Origin: an uncultured Ruminiclostridium sp.
GTDB lineage: Bacteria > Bacillota > Clostridia > Oscillospirales > Ruminococcaceae
Reading direction: 5' to 3'
Assembly (NCBI GenBank): GCA_944388385.1
Contig: CALXIO010000018.1
Coordinates: forward strand, 1-49,160
Length of the DNA: 49,160 nt
Shown here: positions 35,754 to 45,284 of the stretch, piece after piece
Numbering within the stretch: position 1 is the first letter of the stretch
Layout of the letters: each line of letters starts with the position of its first letter
Position numbers and translations under genes: made by a program
The notes under the pieces: generated by a model
Told to the model about the DNA's origin: nothing
Database searches by the model: none
Seen by the model: only the letters and a program-made list of their open reading frames with translations

Positions 35754-36086
35754 GTGAATATGCCTTAAATTTTGCATTTTATCTTAATTTTCGGCATTTA
35801 TTCGGCTTTTTTCATTCTGAAGGGGGAAATTTCGGTAAATTTATTAGTAGTGGGGGGTGGGGGGGTAAGGGGCGGTGCGCCCCTCAGACCCTGTGACTGC
35901 ATTAAGGGAATGTGCGACCCCCTTATTTTTATCGTCCGCAGACGGCTATCCCCAACCCCCCCTGACCCCCCCTTCCCCTCGGGAAGGGGGGAGATAATCG
36001 GGGCTAGCGCCCTGCGACCGCTTTAAGGGGGCAAGCCCCCTTAAAACCCCCGGTAAGGCTTCGCCCCTCACCCCCCAAAAAAACCA
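35754..36086. repeat. GC-rich intergenic repeat, module A copy 2 (core 35938-36051)
   Basis: No gene. A G-rich run (35850-35870) precedes a block that repeats 1835-1946 in the same orientation, including the 11-bp C-rich/G-rich hairpin (35967-35991). Then comes hairpin TTAAGGGGGC-AA-GCCCCCTTAA (36023-36044), which also occurs near the right end of the window with a TTT loop (49008-49030). Small open frames here are artefacts of composition. Confidence 0.75.
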
Positions 36087-36112
36087 ACCCCTGTTCCACG
36101 TGGAACAGGGGT
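36087..36112 (-). terminator. Terminator of the recA-pgsA operon containing a parS-like palindrome
   Basis: A perfect 26-bp palindrome with arms ACCCCTGTTCC / GGAACAGGGGT around ACGT. On the minus strand it is followed by TGGTTTTTTT, so it can terminate pgsA transcripts. Its core at 36092-36107, TGTTCCACGTGGAACA, matches the ParB-binding parS pattern TGTTNCACGTGAAACA at 15 of 16 positions, counting N as a match. Confidence 0.75.
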
Positions 36113-36116
36113 AACA

Positions 36117-36692
36117 TTATTTTGCATCGTTGAATAATTCTCTGTAATCCCATAGATACTTGATTCCGGAGATGACCGTAAGCCCACAGCAGATATACAT
36201 AAGTATATCCCTTATAAGGGTAATTACAGGGGTGATTTCTATTGCCCCAAAGTCTGCAAGGATATAAAGAAGCAGGATAACACATATAACCGCCATTGTA
36301 GCCGCAGTTTTCAGCTTGCCCCATATACTCGCCGCAATTACCAGCTTCTTTTTACTGCCGGCGGCCACAAGCCTTATACCGGATACCATAAATTCCCTTG
36401 CAACTATTACAGCCACCACCCATGCAGATGTCCAGGAAAGCTCCACAAAGCAGATAAGGGCAGTAACCACCAGTATCTTGTCCGCCAATGGGTCAAGGAA
36501 TTTGCCGAAGTCGGTTATCATATTATATTTTCTTGCGATTTTTCCGTCAGCGGTATCGGTAATTGCGGCTATTGCAAATACAATAGCCGCATACAGATAA
36601 TTATGGGGAATTATCCCCTCTGTAAGCATAAAAAATCCGAACACCGGAACTAAAATCACCCTTAATACCGTCAGCTTGTTAGCCAGATTCAT
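36117..36692 (-). CDS. pgsA: CDP-diacylglycerol--glycerol-3-phosphate 3-phosphatidyltransferase
   Basis: Membrane enzyme (191 aa) for the committed step to phosphatidylglycerol. The CDP-alcohol phosphotransferase motif D-G-x2-A-R-x8-G-x3-D-x3-D is complete as DTADGKIARKYN followed by DFGKFLDPLADK. About five membrane helices. It follows rimO by 12 nt and ends the operon. Confidence 0.95.
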   Translation of the reverse strand: MNLANKLTVLRVILVPVFGFFMLTEGIIPHNYLYAAIVFAIAAITDTADGKIARKYNMITDFGKFLDPLADKILVVTALICFVELSWTSAWVVAVIVAREFMVSGIRLVAAGSKKKLVIAASIWGKLKTAATMAVICVILLLYILADFGAIEITPVITLIRDILMYICCGLTVISGIKYLWDYRELFNDAK

Positions 36693-36704
36693 ATTAAGCC
36701 TCCG

Positions 36705-38042
36705 TTATACCTGTTCTCCAAGCAGGTTATTTTCAAGAACATCTGTTATTTTAACCTCAACAAAGTCCCCTATTACAGGTCTTGTTTCCTTTGTGCTTGT
36801 AAAATATATCATACCGTCAATTTCCGGGGCAAAGTGCATACTTCTTCCGAAATACATATCAGAATATCTGTCAAAGCCCTCACATACCACCTCATAAGCA
36901 TTACCCACAAAGCCGGCATAATAGTCAGCCATTCTTATCTCCTGCTCATTGGTAATAATTTCTGCTCTTCTCTCCCTCTCGGCCTCATCCACCTGGTAGG
37001 GAAATTCCGCCGCCGGGGTATCATCCTCAGCAGAATAGGCAAAACAGCCCAGTCTTTCAAACTTTATCTCGTCCACAAATTCCGCCATAGCCTGGAACTG
37101 CTCCTCAGTTTCCCCGGGGAAGCCTGTAATAAGGGTGGTACGAAGTACAATGCCGGGTATCTCCTGCCTTAGCCTTGTAAATAATTCTCTGAGGGAATTT
37201 TCATCCCCCGGACGATTCATAGCCTTTAATATCTCTTTGTCACAATGCTGTATTGGAAGATCAATATAATTAAGCACCTTATCCTGCTTTTTAATGGTTT
37301 CTATAAGCTCATCTGTCACCTTGTCGGGATAGCAGTATAAGAGCCTTATCCACTTTATGCCCTTGATTTCGCAAAGCTGATCTAACAGCTGAGGCAGGGC
37401 GTATTTTTTATAAAGGTCAATGCCGTAGGCGGTAACATCCTGGGCAACAAGAATAAGCTCCTTTACACCCTGCTTTGCAAGGTGCTTTGCTTCAGCTACT
37501 ATATTTTCCATGGTACGGCTTCTCATTTTGCCTCTTATCATGGGTATAGCGCAGTAGGAACAGCAGTTTGAACAGCCGTCCGCTATTCTTAAATAGGCAT
37601 AATGGGGAAGGGTGGATAAAAGCCTTTTTCCCTCCATGTTGTGACACAGCTTATCTCCGAAGGAAATAACCCTCTTGTTTTCCATTACGGCTCTTATGGT
37701 CTTTACTATATCGTCGTTTTTGGCAATACCAAGTACCCCGTCTATTTCGGGAAATTCCTCGTCCATCTGCTGCTGATATCTTTCTGCAAGACAGCCGGTA
37801 ACTATTATCTTTTTATTTATACCGTCATTCTTACGGCTGATAGCCTCCATAATTTCCTCAATGGCCTCCTCCTTTGCACTCTGGATAAAGCCACAGGTAT
37901 TTATAATAACCACATCCGCAAGACCTGCCTCGTTTACTATCTTAAAGCCTGCATCCGCAATTTTTGCCAGCATAAGCTCCGCATCACACTGGTTTTTAGG
38001 ACAACCAAGTGACACCATGCCTACCTTTATCTTCTCACCCAT
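36705..38042 (-). CDS. rimO: Ribosomal protein S12 methylthiotransferase RimO
   Basis: Radical-SAM enzyme (445 aa) that adds a methylthio group to Asp of ribosomal protein S12. The N-terminal UPF0004 domain has Cys of SLGCPKNQ, INTCGF and TGCLAERY for the auxiliary cluster. The radical-SAM CxxxCxxC is CSNCCSYCAIP (C-x3-C-x2-C), followed by a C-terminal TRAM domain. GCPKNQ and the S12-type features distinguish it from MiaB. Start lies 9 nt behind recX. Confidence 0.95.
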   Translation of the reverse strand: MGEKIKVGMVSLGCPKNQCDAELMLAKIADAGFKIVNEAGLADVVIINTCGFIQSAKEEAIEEIMEAISRKNDGINKKIIVTGCLAERYQQQMDEEFPEIDGVLGIAKNDDIVKTIRAVMENKRVISFGDKLCHNMEGKRLLSTLPHYAYLRIADGCSNCCSYCAIPMIRGKMRSRTMENIVAEAKHLAKQGVKELILVAQDVTAYGIDLYKKYALPQLLDQLCEIKGIKWIRLLYCYPDKVTDELIETIKKQDKVLNYIDLPIQHCDKEILKAMNRPGDENSLRELFTRLRQEIPGIVLRTTLITGFPGETEEQFQAMAEFVDEIKFERLGCFAYSAEDDTPAAEFPYQVDEAERERRAEIITNEQEIRMADYYAGFVGNAYEVVCEGFDRYSDMYFGRSMHFAPEIDGMIYFTSTKETRPVIGDFVEVKITDVLENNLLGEQV

Positions 38043-38051
38043 ATTTGCTCC

Positions 38052-38552
38052 TTATTCCTCACTGAATTCATCAAAGTAACTCTGCTCTTCCTCACTTATC
38101 TGCTTTAAGGCTCTTTTTATCTCATCATAGCCAAAGCCTCTTTGAGCAAGGGAGCCGGTTACCCTTTGTATACTTTTTCTGTCCTCAAAATCAAGCCGGG
38201 AAAGATATTTTTTTCGTATGAGGGAACACAGCTGTTCTTCCCTGTCCTCCTCATCATACCCCTCCTCGGCAACACGAACAAGGCCGTCAGGCAGTCCCTT
38301 TCTTTTCAGCTCAAATCTGATTTTGGACTTACCCCAGCCTTTTTTCATATATGCCCGGTATAATTTTTCGGTGTATTTTTCTTCATCTATGTAGCCGTAC
38401 TCACACATAAGCTCCACCACCCTCTCGCATAAATCGGGAGGGTAGTTTTTTATAAGCTTATCGTACAGCTCCTTTTTTGAGTGATCCCGGCTTGCCAGTA
38501 TATACATGGCACGCCGTTTCGCTCTTATCCTTTCATCATCAGAGTATGACAT
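38052..38552 (-). CDS. recX: Regulatory protein RecX
   Basis: Modulator of RecA filaments (166 aa), three-helix tandem repeats including RRAMYILASRDHSKKELYDKL, CEYGYIDEEKYTEKL and RAYMKKGWGKSKIRFELKRKG. Its start codon shares one base with the recA stop (TGATG), giving coupled translation. Confidence 0.92.
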   Translation of the reverse strand: MSYSDDERIRAKRRAMYILASRDHSKKELYDKLIKNYPPDLCERVVELMCEYGYIDEEKYTEKLYRAYMKKGWGKSKIRFELKRKGLPDGLVRVAEEGYDEEDREEQLCSLIRKKYLSRLDFEDRKSIQRVTGSLAQRGFGYDEIKRALKQISEEEQSYFDEFSEE

Positions 38553-39751
38553 CAGTCAAGATCCTCAGGGTTAAATTCCTCAAAGTCCTCGTCAACCTCA
38601 ACCTCAACACTCTTCTTATTTGCCTTCTTAGGCTTCACTTCAGGCTGTTCAGGAATTACATCCGGAGTATCAGCCTCTTCCTTTTCATCCTCGGTCATAT
38701 CATTATCCAGCTTTTCAAGGTTAGATAATATCTTGCCCTCGATTTCAAGACGAAGGTCATCATTTTCACGCAGGAATTTCTTAACATTCTCCTTGCCCTG
38801 GCCCAGTCTTTCACCGTTGTAGCTAAACCAAGCACCGCTTTTCTTTATAAAGCCCAGCTCCTCGCCCATGGTGACAATTTCGCCCAGTCTTGATATACCC
38901 TCACCGAAGATCATATCAAACTGCGCTTCCTTAAAGGGAGGTGCTACCTTATTCTTAACTACCTTACACTTAGTAGTATAACCTACTATCTCTCCTCCGT
39001 CAACTATTTTTTCGCCCTTTCTTACCTCAATTCTTACGCTGGCATAGAATTTAAGGGCACGGCCGCCGGGGGTGGTTTCGGGATTTCCGTACATAACCCC
39101 TATCTTCTCACGCACCTGGTTTATAAAGATAGCCACACAGTTGGATTTAGAAATAACGCTTGTGAGCTTTCTCATAGCGCCTGACATAAGTCTTGCCTGT
39201 ACGCCCACAAAGGAATCTCCTATCTCGCCGTCAATTTCAGCCTTGGTTACCATAGCCGCAACAGAGTCAAGAACGATTATATCAATAGCGCCGGAACGGG
39301 CAAGGTTCTCCATAATTTCAAGAGCCTGCTCACCGGTATCGGGCTGTGCCACAATAAGCTGATCAATATCAACACCCAGAGATTTTGCGTAAACCGGGTC
39401 AAGGGCGTGCTCAACATCAATAAATGCCGCATATCCGCCAAGCTTCTGAACCTCTGCTATACAGTGAAGTGTAACTGTTGTCTTACCGCCGGATTCAGGA
39501 CCGTATATCTCAATAATTCTACCCTTGGGAAGTCCACCAATGCCAAGGGCATGGTCAAGTCCTATTGAGCCTGTGGGAACAGCCTCCACATTGAGCTTGC
39601 GGTTATTATCATCTCCAAGGAACATAACAGCACCCTGACCGTAATTCTTGATTATCTGATCCATAGCGGTTTCAAGTGCTTTTCTCTTTTCCTCGGGAGT
39701 GGTGGGGCGAACTACCCCGGTAGTATTCTTCTTTGAATTTGCTTTTGCCAT
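38552..39751 (-). CDS. recA: Recombinase RecA
   Basis: ATP-dependent strand-exchange protein (399 aa), core of recombination and SOS induction. Walker [19 protein letters not shown] (catalytic Glu region), [15 protein letters not shown] (Walker B) and the L2 loop [20 protein letters not shown]-terminal tail of about 60 acidic and lysine-rich residues is longer than in most RecA proteins. It has a promoter of its own. Confidence 0.98.
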   Translation of the reverse strand: MAKANSKKNTTGVVRPTTPEEKRKALETAMDQIIKNYGQGAVMFLGDDNNRKLNVEAVPTGSIGLDHALGIGGLPKGRIIEIYGPESGGKTTVTLHCIAEVQKLGGYAAFIDVEHALDPVYAKSLGVDIDQLIVAQPDTGEQALEIMENLARSGAIDIIVLDSVAAMVTKAEIDGEIGDSFVGVQARLMSGAMRKLTSVISKSNCVAIFINQVREKIGVMYGNPETTPGGRALKFYASVRIEVRKGEKIVDGGEIVGYTTKCKVVKNKVAPPFKEAQFDMIFGEGISRLGEIVTMGEELGFIKKSGAWFSYNGERLGQGKENVKKFLRENDDLRLEIEGKILSNLEKLDNDMTEDEKEEADTPDVIPEQPEVKPKKANKKSVEVEVDEDFEEFNPEDLD

Positions 39752-39794
39752 ATTATATTTCCTTTCTCACATTATGGTTTTTGCTTACAGTTAT

Positions 39795-39830
39795 ATTATA
39801 ACATTATATATGTACAATAGTCAGTACAAT
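39795..39830 (-). promoter_or_regulatory. recA promoter with GTACAAT direct repeats
   Basis: Minus strand: CTGACT (39824-39819), 18 bp, TATAAT (39800-39795). GTACAAT occurs twice, at 39812-39818 and 39824-39830, 12 bp apart across the -35. No classical Gram-positive SOS box (CGAAC-N4-GTTCG) is visible, so SOS control is not shown. Confidence 0.6.
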
Positions 39831-39831
39831 A

Positions 39832-40656
39832 TCATATATTTTTACCGGTAACAATGCGATCATTACCGTATATGTCCTTTATAAGGGATATATCCGAAAA
39901 GCCTGCCTCTGAAAGTATATCTGTTACCGCATTTCCCTCAGTATCTCCTATTTCAAAGGCTAAAAGTCCCCCTTTTTTCAGCTTTCTTTTCCATATAAGG
40001 GGAATTGCTCTGTAAAAATCAAGGCCGTCATCTCCGCCCCACAATGCCATATAAGGCTCACAAAGTACCTCCGGGCTTAAATCCTTCATTTCCCTTGTGG
40101 TGATATAGGGTGGGTTTGATACTATAAGGGAAAAATGCCCATCCTTAAAGCCATCCGCTGTGGCTGTATCAAGTACATCCCCCTTTATAAGGCTTACATT
40201 AAGGGTGTTATTTTCTCTTATGTTTTTTTCAAAATAGGGTATAGCGTCCATAGACAGCTCTACTCCAAAGCCCTTTTCTCCGGTTTGTGCCGAAAGGGTT
40301 ATTGCTATACATCCCGACCCTGAGCAAAGGTCAATAAACTCCCCCGGATTTTTTTCAAGGTGCTTTATACATATTTCGCAAAGCTGCTCTGTTTCCGGTC
40401 TTGGGATAAGTACCCCCTTTCCCACAAAGAATTTTCTGCCGTAAAAATCCCAGTTTCCGAAAATATATTGCAGGGGTATGCCCTGTTTTCTTTTCTCCAC
40501 CGCCGAAAGGCATTTTTCATATTCCTCGTCGGATAAGGTATCAAGCCTTCCCTTACCACACAATTCCTTTACTATCTGCACCGCCTCAAAATATGACTCC
40601 TCCCCGGATACGGGAATAAGCATATCCCTTAAAAGCTGTATGCCGTTTTTTACCAT
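39832..40656 (-). CDS. prmC: Peptide chain release factor N5-glutamine methyltransferase PrmC
   Basis: SAM-dependent enzyme (274 aa) that methylates the GGQ glutamine of RF1/RF2. An N-terminal helical domain, then the SAM motif DLCSGSGCIAI and the glutamine-binding NPPY motif as VSNPPYITTREM. It overlaps the end of the DUF1385 gene by 7 nt. Confidence 0.95.
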   Translation of the reverse strand: MVKNGIQLLRDMLIPVSGEESYFEAVQIVKELCGKGRLDTLSDEEYEKCLSAVEKRKQGIPLQYIFGNWDFYGRKFFVGKGVLIPRPETEQLCEICIKHLEKNPGEFIDLCSGSGCIAITLSAQTGEKGFGVELSMDAIPYFEKNIRENNTLNVSLIKGDVLDTATADGFKDGHFSLIVSNPPYITTREMKDLSPEVLCEPYMALWGGDDGLDFYRAIPLIWKRKLKKGGLLAFEIGDTEGNAVTDILSEAGFSDISLIKDIYGNDRIVTGKNI

Positions 40657-41669
40657 AAAGCGTCCTCGGGTCTGTCGGGGAGTACCGGCTTCATGGAGGC
40701 TATTGCAACCTCTATCATTTCATCCTCAGGCTCTTTTGTGGTAAGGCGCTGAATTGCAAGTCCCGGGGCGGATAATATCTTTGTAAACACATTATCGCAT
40801 CCGCCGGCTATCTTTATAAGCTCATAGGAAATTCCCACTACAAGAGGAAGGAATATTATCTTACAGCATATTCTCAGTAAATCCCCTATAAACTGTGATA
40901 CCCCGAAGGTGTTCATAAAAAGCTCGCTGTTTATAGGAAGCAGTGTATACACAAGTATGCTTATTGCAAGGGTAAGGAATATAAAGCTGGTACCGCATCT
41001 GGGGTGAAAACGCTTATACTTTCTTACATTTTCCACCGTTAATTCTTCCCCGTGCTCATAGCAGAAAATAGTCTTATGCTCTGCCCCGTGGTACTGATAA
41101 AGCCTTTTCATGGTCTTCATCTTAGAAGTAAGCCACAGGTAGAATATAAATATTGCTATTTTAAGCACACCCTCAACCAAAGAACGGAATGCAGAAATAT
41201 CCGTATCTCCGAAAAGATACTGTATACCGGTAAAGATAAATGTGGGAAGCATAACAAAAAGCCCCACCGCAAGGCCTATACCCAGTATCATGGATATAAC
41301 CATAAGCATACCGTCAAGAACAGAGGTCTTTTCCTCCTTGTCCTTCTTTTCGGATTTTTCCGGATTTTGGGACTTCTTCTTGTCCTTTTCCTCCTCCTCT
41401 TCATCAAACATACCGCTTATTTCACCGGACTTCATAAGATACTTATATCCGTCTGCCATCTGTGAAACAAAGTTGATACAGCCCCTTATAAAGGGCGCCT
41501 TGTTATACCATTTCGGCTTTTTTCTTTCCCATACTTCAGTATATATTTCCCTGTCAGGCTGCCTTACAGCCATACAGCCCTTGTCAGGGCCTAACATCAT
41601 AACGCCCTCAATGAGAGCCTGACCGCCCACCTTGGTTTTAATGGCGGTGTCCTTTTTCTTTTCAGACAT
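40650..41669 (-). CDS. DUF1385 membrane protein
   Basis: A 339-residue protein. The N-terminal GGQALIEGVMM-GP motif is diagnostic for DUF1385. A Lys/Glu-rich cytosolic insert follows (residues about 85-115), then four to five membrane helices and the conserved YHGAEHKTIFCYEHGEELTVENVRKY. Function is unknown; genomes usually place it next to prmC and prfA, as here. It overlaps the histidine kinase gene by 8 nt. Confidence 0.93.
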   Translation of the reverse strand: MSEKKKDTAIKTKVGGQALIEGVMMLGPDKGCMAVRQPDREIYTEVWERKKPKWYNKAPFIRGCINFVSQMADGYKYLMKSGEISGMFDEEEEEKDKKKSQNPEKSEKKDKEEKTSVLDGMLMVISMILGIGLAVGLFVMLPTFIFTGIQYLFGDTDISAFRSLVEGVLKIAIFIFYLWLTSKMKTMKRLYQYHGAEHKTIFCYEHGEELTVENVRKYKRFHPRCGTSFIFLTLAISILVYTLLPINSELFMNTFGVSQFIGDLLRICCKIIFLPLVVGISYELIKIAGGCDNVFTKILSAPGLAIQRLTTKEPEDEMIEVAIASMKPVLPDRPEDALW

Positions 41670-43092
41670 CTTCTGTTCCTTCCTGCTTGTCCCTTTTTGC
41701 TATAGGTAATGTGATAATAACTCTTGTATATTTACCCTCTTCGCTTTCTATCTCCAGTTCTCCTCCGTGGGCGGTGATTATTTCATCTGCTACCGCAAGG
41801 CCTATACCTGAGCCCCTTACGGTGTTGTTTGCCTTGAAGAATTTTGTCTTTACCTTCTGAAGGTCCGCCTTTGCAATACCACAGCCGGTATCCTCAATAA
41901 TAAGATAGATAATATCCTTTTCCGCCTTGGCATTTACAATTATTGAGCCTCCCGGGGGAGTGTACTTTACCGCATTGTCTATAATATTTATAAATACCTG
42001 CCTTATGCGGTTTTTATCTCCGTATATGGTGACTATATCCATAGGCTCTTCATAGATAATTACCTTATTTTCCTGGGTAGCCCTGGAGGAATACATAATC
42101 ACCGCATCTGTCAGCTCCGCATATACATCCATATACTCCATTGACAGATTAAATCTGCCGCTTTGCATTTTGGAAAAGTCTAACAGCTCCTCCACCATAG
42201 CGGCAAGCCGTCCGCTTTCCTCGGATATGATACGCATACCCTTAGCGGCGGTCTTTTTATCCTCCGGGCTTGACATAATAGTTTCACTCCAGCCCCTTAT
42301 TGCTGTAAGGGGAGTCCTTAATTCATGGGATACGGAGGATATAAAGTCATTCTTTATATTTTCGCTGTTTTTAAGCTCATTTGCCATGTAGTTAAATACC
42401 CGGCACAATTCACCCAGCTCATCGTTTGTCTTATAGTCTATATCCACAGAAAAATCCCCCTGGGCGATTTTTCTGGCATTTTTACTTATCTGTCGCAGGG
42501 GCTTTACAATAGAGCCTATAAAATAAAGTCCCAAAAACAGCATAAGCAGAATTACACAGCCGCTGACAAATATGGTAAACAGCATTACCTTGCCAAGCTG
42601 TGCGTCAATTCCCGTAAGGGAAACTATAACCCTTACCGCATTATATCTGTAGTCGTCAATATCCAGCATACAGGTTACCGCCATAACATTTTCGCCGTTT
42701 TCCTGTACACCGTTATACACCCCTATGCCGTCCTGACTGGTCAGAGCCTTGTCATAGTCCGGCATTACATATTCGCCGTAGGGAGAAAATCCGCTGGAGG
42801 TGATTATTACCTTACCGCCGGAGTTTATCATCATAAGCTCCATGCTGTTTTTCTTGGAGAAATTCTCTATTGTGTTTCTTATTTCATCACCGGTATTGGC
42901 AGAGGTATTATAGCTTCTTGTAAGTACGGCGGAAATAACAGTAAGCTCTCCCTTTAACTGCTGTTCCACAGTGCCGTAAAAATATGCCCTGAACACTCCG
43001 TATAATACCACATCCAGTATAAGCAGAGCAATAAGCACTACGCTGAAGCTTTTCAGAAACCAGCGGTTAGCTATTGTTGTCTTTTTTGACAA
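41662..43092 (-). CDS. Two-component sensor histidine kinase
   Basis: Membrane sensor of 476 residues: TM1 (about 15-38), an extracellular sensing domain (about 39-165), TM2 (about 168-192), HAMP (FIGSIVKPLRQISKNARKIAQGDF), HisKA with phospho-acceptor His in SSVSHELRTPLTAIRGW, and an HATPase with N box FINIIDNAVKYTPPGG and G boxes DTGCGIAK and GSGIGLAV. Partner of the response regulator 17 nt upstream in the same transcript. The signal is unknown. Confidence 0.94.
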   Translation of the reverse strand: MSKKTTIANRWFLKSFSVVLIALLILDVVLYGVFRAYFYGTVEQQLKGELTVISAVLTRSYNTSANTGDEIRNTIENFSKKNSMELMMINSGGKVIITSSGFSPYGEYVMPDYDKALTSQDGIGVYNGVQENGENVMAVTCMLDIDDYRYNAVRVIVSLTGIDAQLGKVMLFTIFVSGCVILLMLFLGLYFIGSIVKPLRQISKNARKIAQGDFSVDIDYKTNDELGELCRVFNYMANELKNSENIKNDFISSVSHELRTPLTAIRGWSETIMSSPEDKKTAAKGMRIISEESGRLAAMVEELLDFSKMQSGRFNLSMEYMDVYAELTDAVIMYSSRATQENKVIIYEEPMDIVTIYGDKNRIRQVFINIIDNAVKYTPPGGSIIVNAKAEKDIIYLIIEDTGCGIAKADLQKVKTKFFKANNTVRGSGIGLAVADEIITAHGGELEIESEEGKYTRVIITLPIAKRDKQEGTEDV

Positions 43093-43109
43093 GGTTTACC
43101 TCCATGGTA

Positions 43110-43841
43110 TTATATAAAGTCTGAAATATCCCCCTGCTCCTCAGCACACCACTTATAGCCGTAGCCCCTTATGGTGGTTATATATCTGGGCTGAGAGGGA
43201 TCGTCCTCTATCTTCATTCTCAGTCTTCTTATATTTACATCCACTATCTTTACATCGGTGTAATACTCTCCCCATATACGGGTAAGTATGCTTTTTCTGT
43301 CAAGAGCCGCATCGGGATTGGTCATAAAATATTCAAGTAGCTGAAATTCCATCTGGGTGGTTTCTATGGGCTTGCCCTTTTTGAAAAATGCCCTCTTTTT
43401 GGTATCAAGGGAAAAGGGTCCGGATTCTATAATGCCGGTCTTATCCTCAGCCACCGCTGTTTTAGTGCTTAAACATACCCTGCGGTATATGGCATCCACC
43501 CTTGCAACAAGCTCAGAGGGCGAAAAGGGCTTTGTAACATAGTCATCTGCCCCTTGGGTAAGGCTTAATACCTTGTCTGCCTCCTGGCTTTTTGCAGACA
43601 GCATAATAATGCCCATGGTGTTGCTTTTCTGCCTTAACCATCGGCATAGCTCCGTGCCGTCCACCCCGGGAAGCATAATATCAAGTAATGCCACATCTAT
43701 CTGTCCGCCGTAATGGATATAGGCATCCATAGCCTGGGAGGCATCGCTTACATCCACCACATCATAGCCGGAACGCTTAAGATTTATTACTATAAAATCC
43801 CTTATGGTATCTTCATCTTCACATACTAAAATTCTTTTCAT
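43110..43841 (-). CDS. OmpR-family response regulator
   Basis: A 243-residue regulator: a receiver domain with acidic pocket (CEDED), phospho-acceptor Asp in VALLDIMLPGVDG and Lys in YVTKPFSPSEL, and a C-terminal winged helix ending RYITTIRGYGYKWC. The start at 43841 is chosen over 43856 because AAAGGGG lies between the two ATGs. Works with the kinase downstream; the preceding lipoprotein may be linked to the signal. Confidence 0.95.
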   Translation of the reverse strand: MKRILVCEDEDTIRDFIVINLKRSGYDVVDVSDASQAMDAYIHYGGQIDVALLDIMLPGVDGTELCRWLRQKSNTMGIIMLSAKSQEADKVLSLTQGADDYVTKPFSPSELVARVDAIYRRVCLSTKTAVAEDKTGIIESGPFSLDTKKRAFFKKGKPIETTQMEFQLLEYFMTNPDAALDRKSILTRIWGEYYTDVKIVDVNIRRLRMKIEDDPSQPRYITTIRGYGYKWCAEEQGDISDFI

Positions 43842-43852
43842 GGCTTCCCCTT

Positions 43853-45259
43853 TCATATTCCCTCGGGACAGGGTGTAAGAGCATCCTTAAGCTCACCCTC
43901 TGTCAATGCAAGACTTTCATCTGAAATATTGCTTACATAAACTATTCTTGTATCATCCTCGTAATATAAGGTGTATTCACTGCTTGAATCATAGCTTTGC
44001 TTAATGCTGCCCTCATCTGTTTTAAGCACAGTCTTTATTTTAAGCAGGGGCTTTGATTCAACTATGGTATTATTTGCATAGCGACAGAAAATTATCTCAT
44101 CGGAATGTAGCGCCGCAGTAACTACCCCTAACCATCTTTCCGGGAATTTAAGCATAAAGTTCTTGCCCTTATCTATAAAGGTGTAGGCATCAATCTTTAT
44201 ACCGCTTACATCCTGCTCCTTCCAGTAGATAAGGTTTACCGCCTCAGGAGAGGTAAGCACCTCATAGCCTATAAGCCTTGCGGTAACAGGTACCTCAATA
44301 ACTCCGTCATTATCTATATCGGCGGAATATACATTGGGTGTAAAGTTATTTACCACCCTTTCATAGCCGGTGTCGGTGTTATCCCTTATGAATACCGAGG
44401 CATCCACCACATTCTTGCCGTTATAGTAAAGCATATGGGTATTATATATAAGCTCACCGGAGGCATAATCCACCGCTATACAGGGCATGTTTTCATCATT
44501 GAAACGGCATTTTCCCAATGTGATACGGGACAGACTCTTTACATCCGCAGAATATGCCACCGATTCACAAAGGGGCTTCAGCCCGTCCTCCTCATAGCCC
44601 AATATTCGTAAAGTTCCGGGCATATCCTTTGCATTGGAGAATATAAGCAGATCCTCCTTATCGGTACGGGTGAATTTTTCAGTCATAATATAAGTACAGT
44701 TAAGGTCAATAAGCCTTGTGGCCTGCTTGTCCTTATACTGTGTTACGGTAACTATTTTTTCCGAGGTTACCCCGGTGTTGAAAAGGGCGATCATATAGGG
44801 GTAATCGGCCCCAAGAGAGGCAAATCTGACACTTTCTATATCGTTACCCCTTGCGGCCATTTCATAAACCAGCCGCCATATGCCATCCTCCTTATCAAGA
44901 AAGCCTACCCTCAGGTTGCTTCTTATATCCTCATCCGAGGTGTTTTCCATAACCGCCGGATTTTTTACCTCATAAAAAACCACCGCCTCATTTGTCGGTT
45001 CATCGTCCAGATTTATGACGGTGAAGGCACTGAGGTTTTCGCCTGTTCTGGGGTATCTGAGATCTATCTTGCTTTGTGCAGTACCCTCTAAAAGCGCATC
45101 ATATATCTGCGTCTGCTCCTCAGTAAGACGGGGCGGTGTCAATAAAGCTTCGGTGGAAAAAGTAAAGGAACAGCCTGAAAGAGCAAATACCATAGTGAAA
45201 AGAGTAATAAGCGCTGTTATTCTTGCAAGGAGTTTTTTAAATGAAAATGAAACTAACAT
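43853..45259 (-). CDS. Lipoprotein next to the two-component system
   Basis: A 468-residue exported lipoprotein: basic start, hydrophobic core and lipobox ALSGC (Cys30). The mature part is beta-rich, with repeated Y-x-D-I-D-N-D-G-V-I-E-V-P (VCBS/FG-GAP-like, cation-binding look) around residues 315-330. Function is not known. It is encoded just before the response regulator in the same run, so it may be a surface sensor or target of that system. GAGGAG supports the start. Confidence 0.85.
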   Translation of the reverse strand: MLVSFSFKKLLARITALITLFTMVFALSGCSFTFSTEALLTPPRLTEEQTQIYDALLEGTAQSKIDLRYPRTGENLSAFTVINLDDEPTNEAVVFYEVKNPAVMENTSDEDIRSNLRVGFLDKEDGIWRLVYEMAARGNDIESVRFASLGADYPYMIALFNTGVTSEKIVTVTQYKDKQATRLIDLNCTYIMTEKFTRTDKEDLLIFSNAKDMPGTLRILGYEEDGLKPLCESVAYSADVKSLSRITLGKCRFNDENMPCIAVDYASGELIYNTHMLYYNGKNVVDASVFIRDNTDTGYERVVNNFTPNVYSADIDNDGVIEVPVTARLIGYEVLTSPEAVNLIYWKEQDVSGIKIDAYTFIDKGKNFMLKFPERWLGVVTAALHSDEIIFCRYANNTIVESKPLLKIKTVLKTDEGSIKQSYDSSSEYTLYYEDDTRIVYVSNISDESLALTEGELKDALTPCPEGI

Positions 45260-45284
45260 ACTATCTCCTCAGGGTAAAAGCCGA

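Noticed and set aside
36087..36112. Holliday-junction or transposon end instead of terminator/parS
   Set aside because: The position right after pgsA plus the T7 tract explains it better.
39752..39831. LexA/SOS box before recA
   Set aside because: Only GTACAAT direct repeats are seen; they do not match the known Gram-positive SOS consensus.
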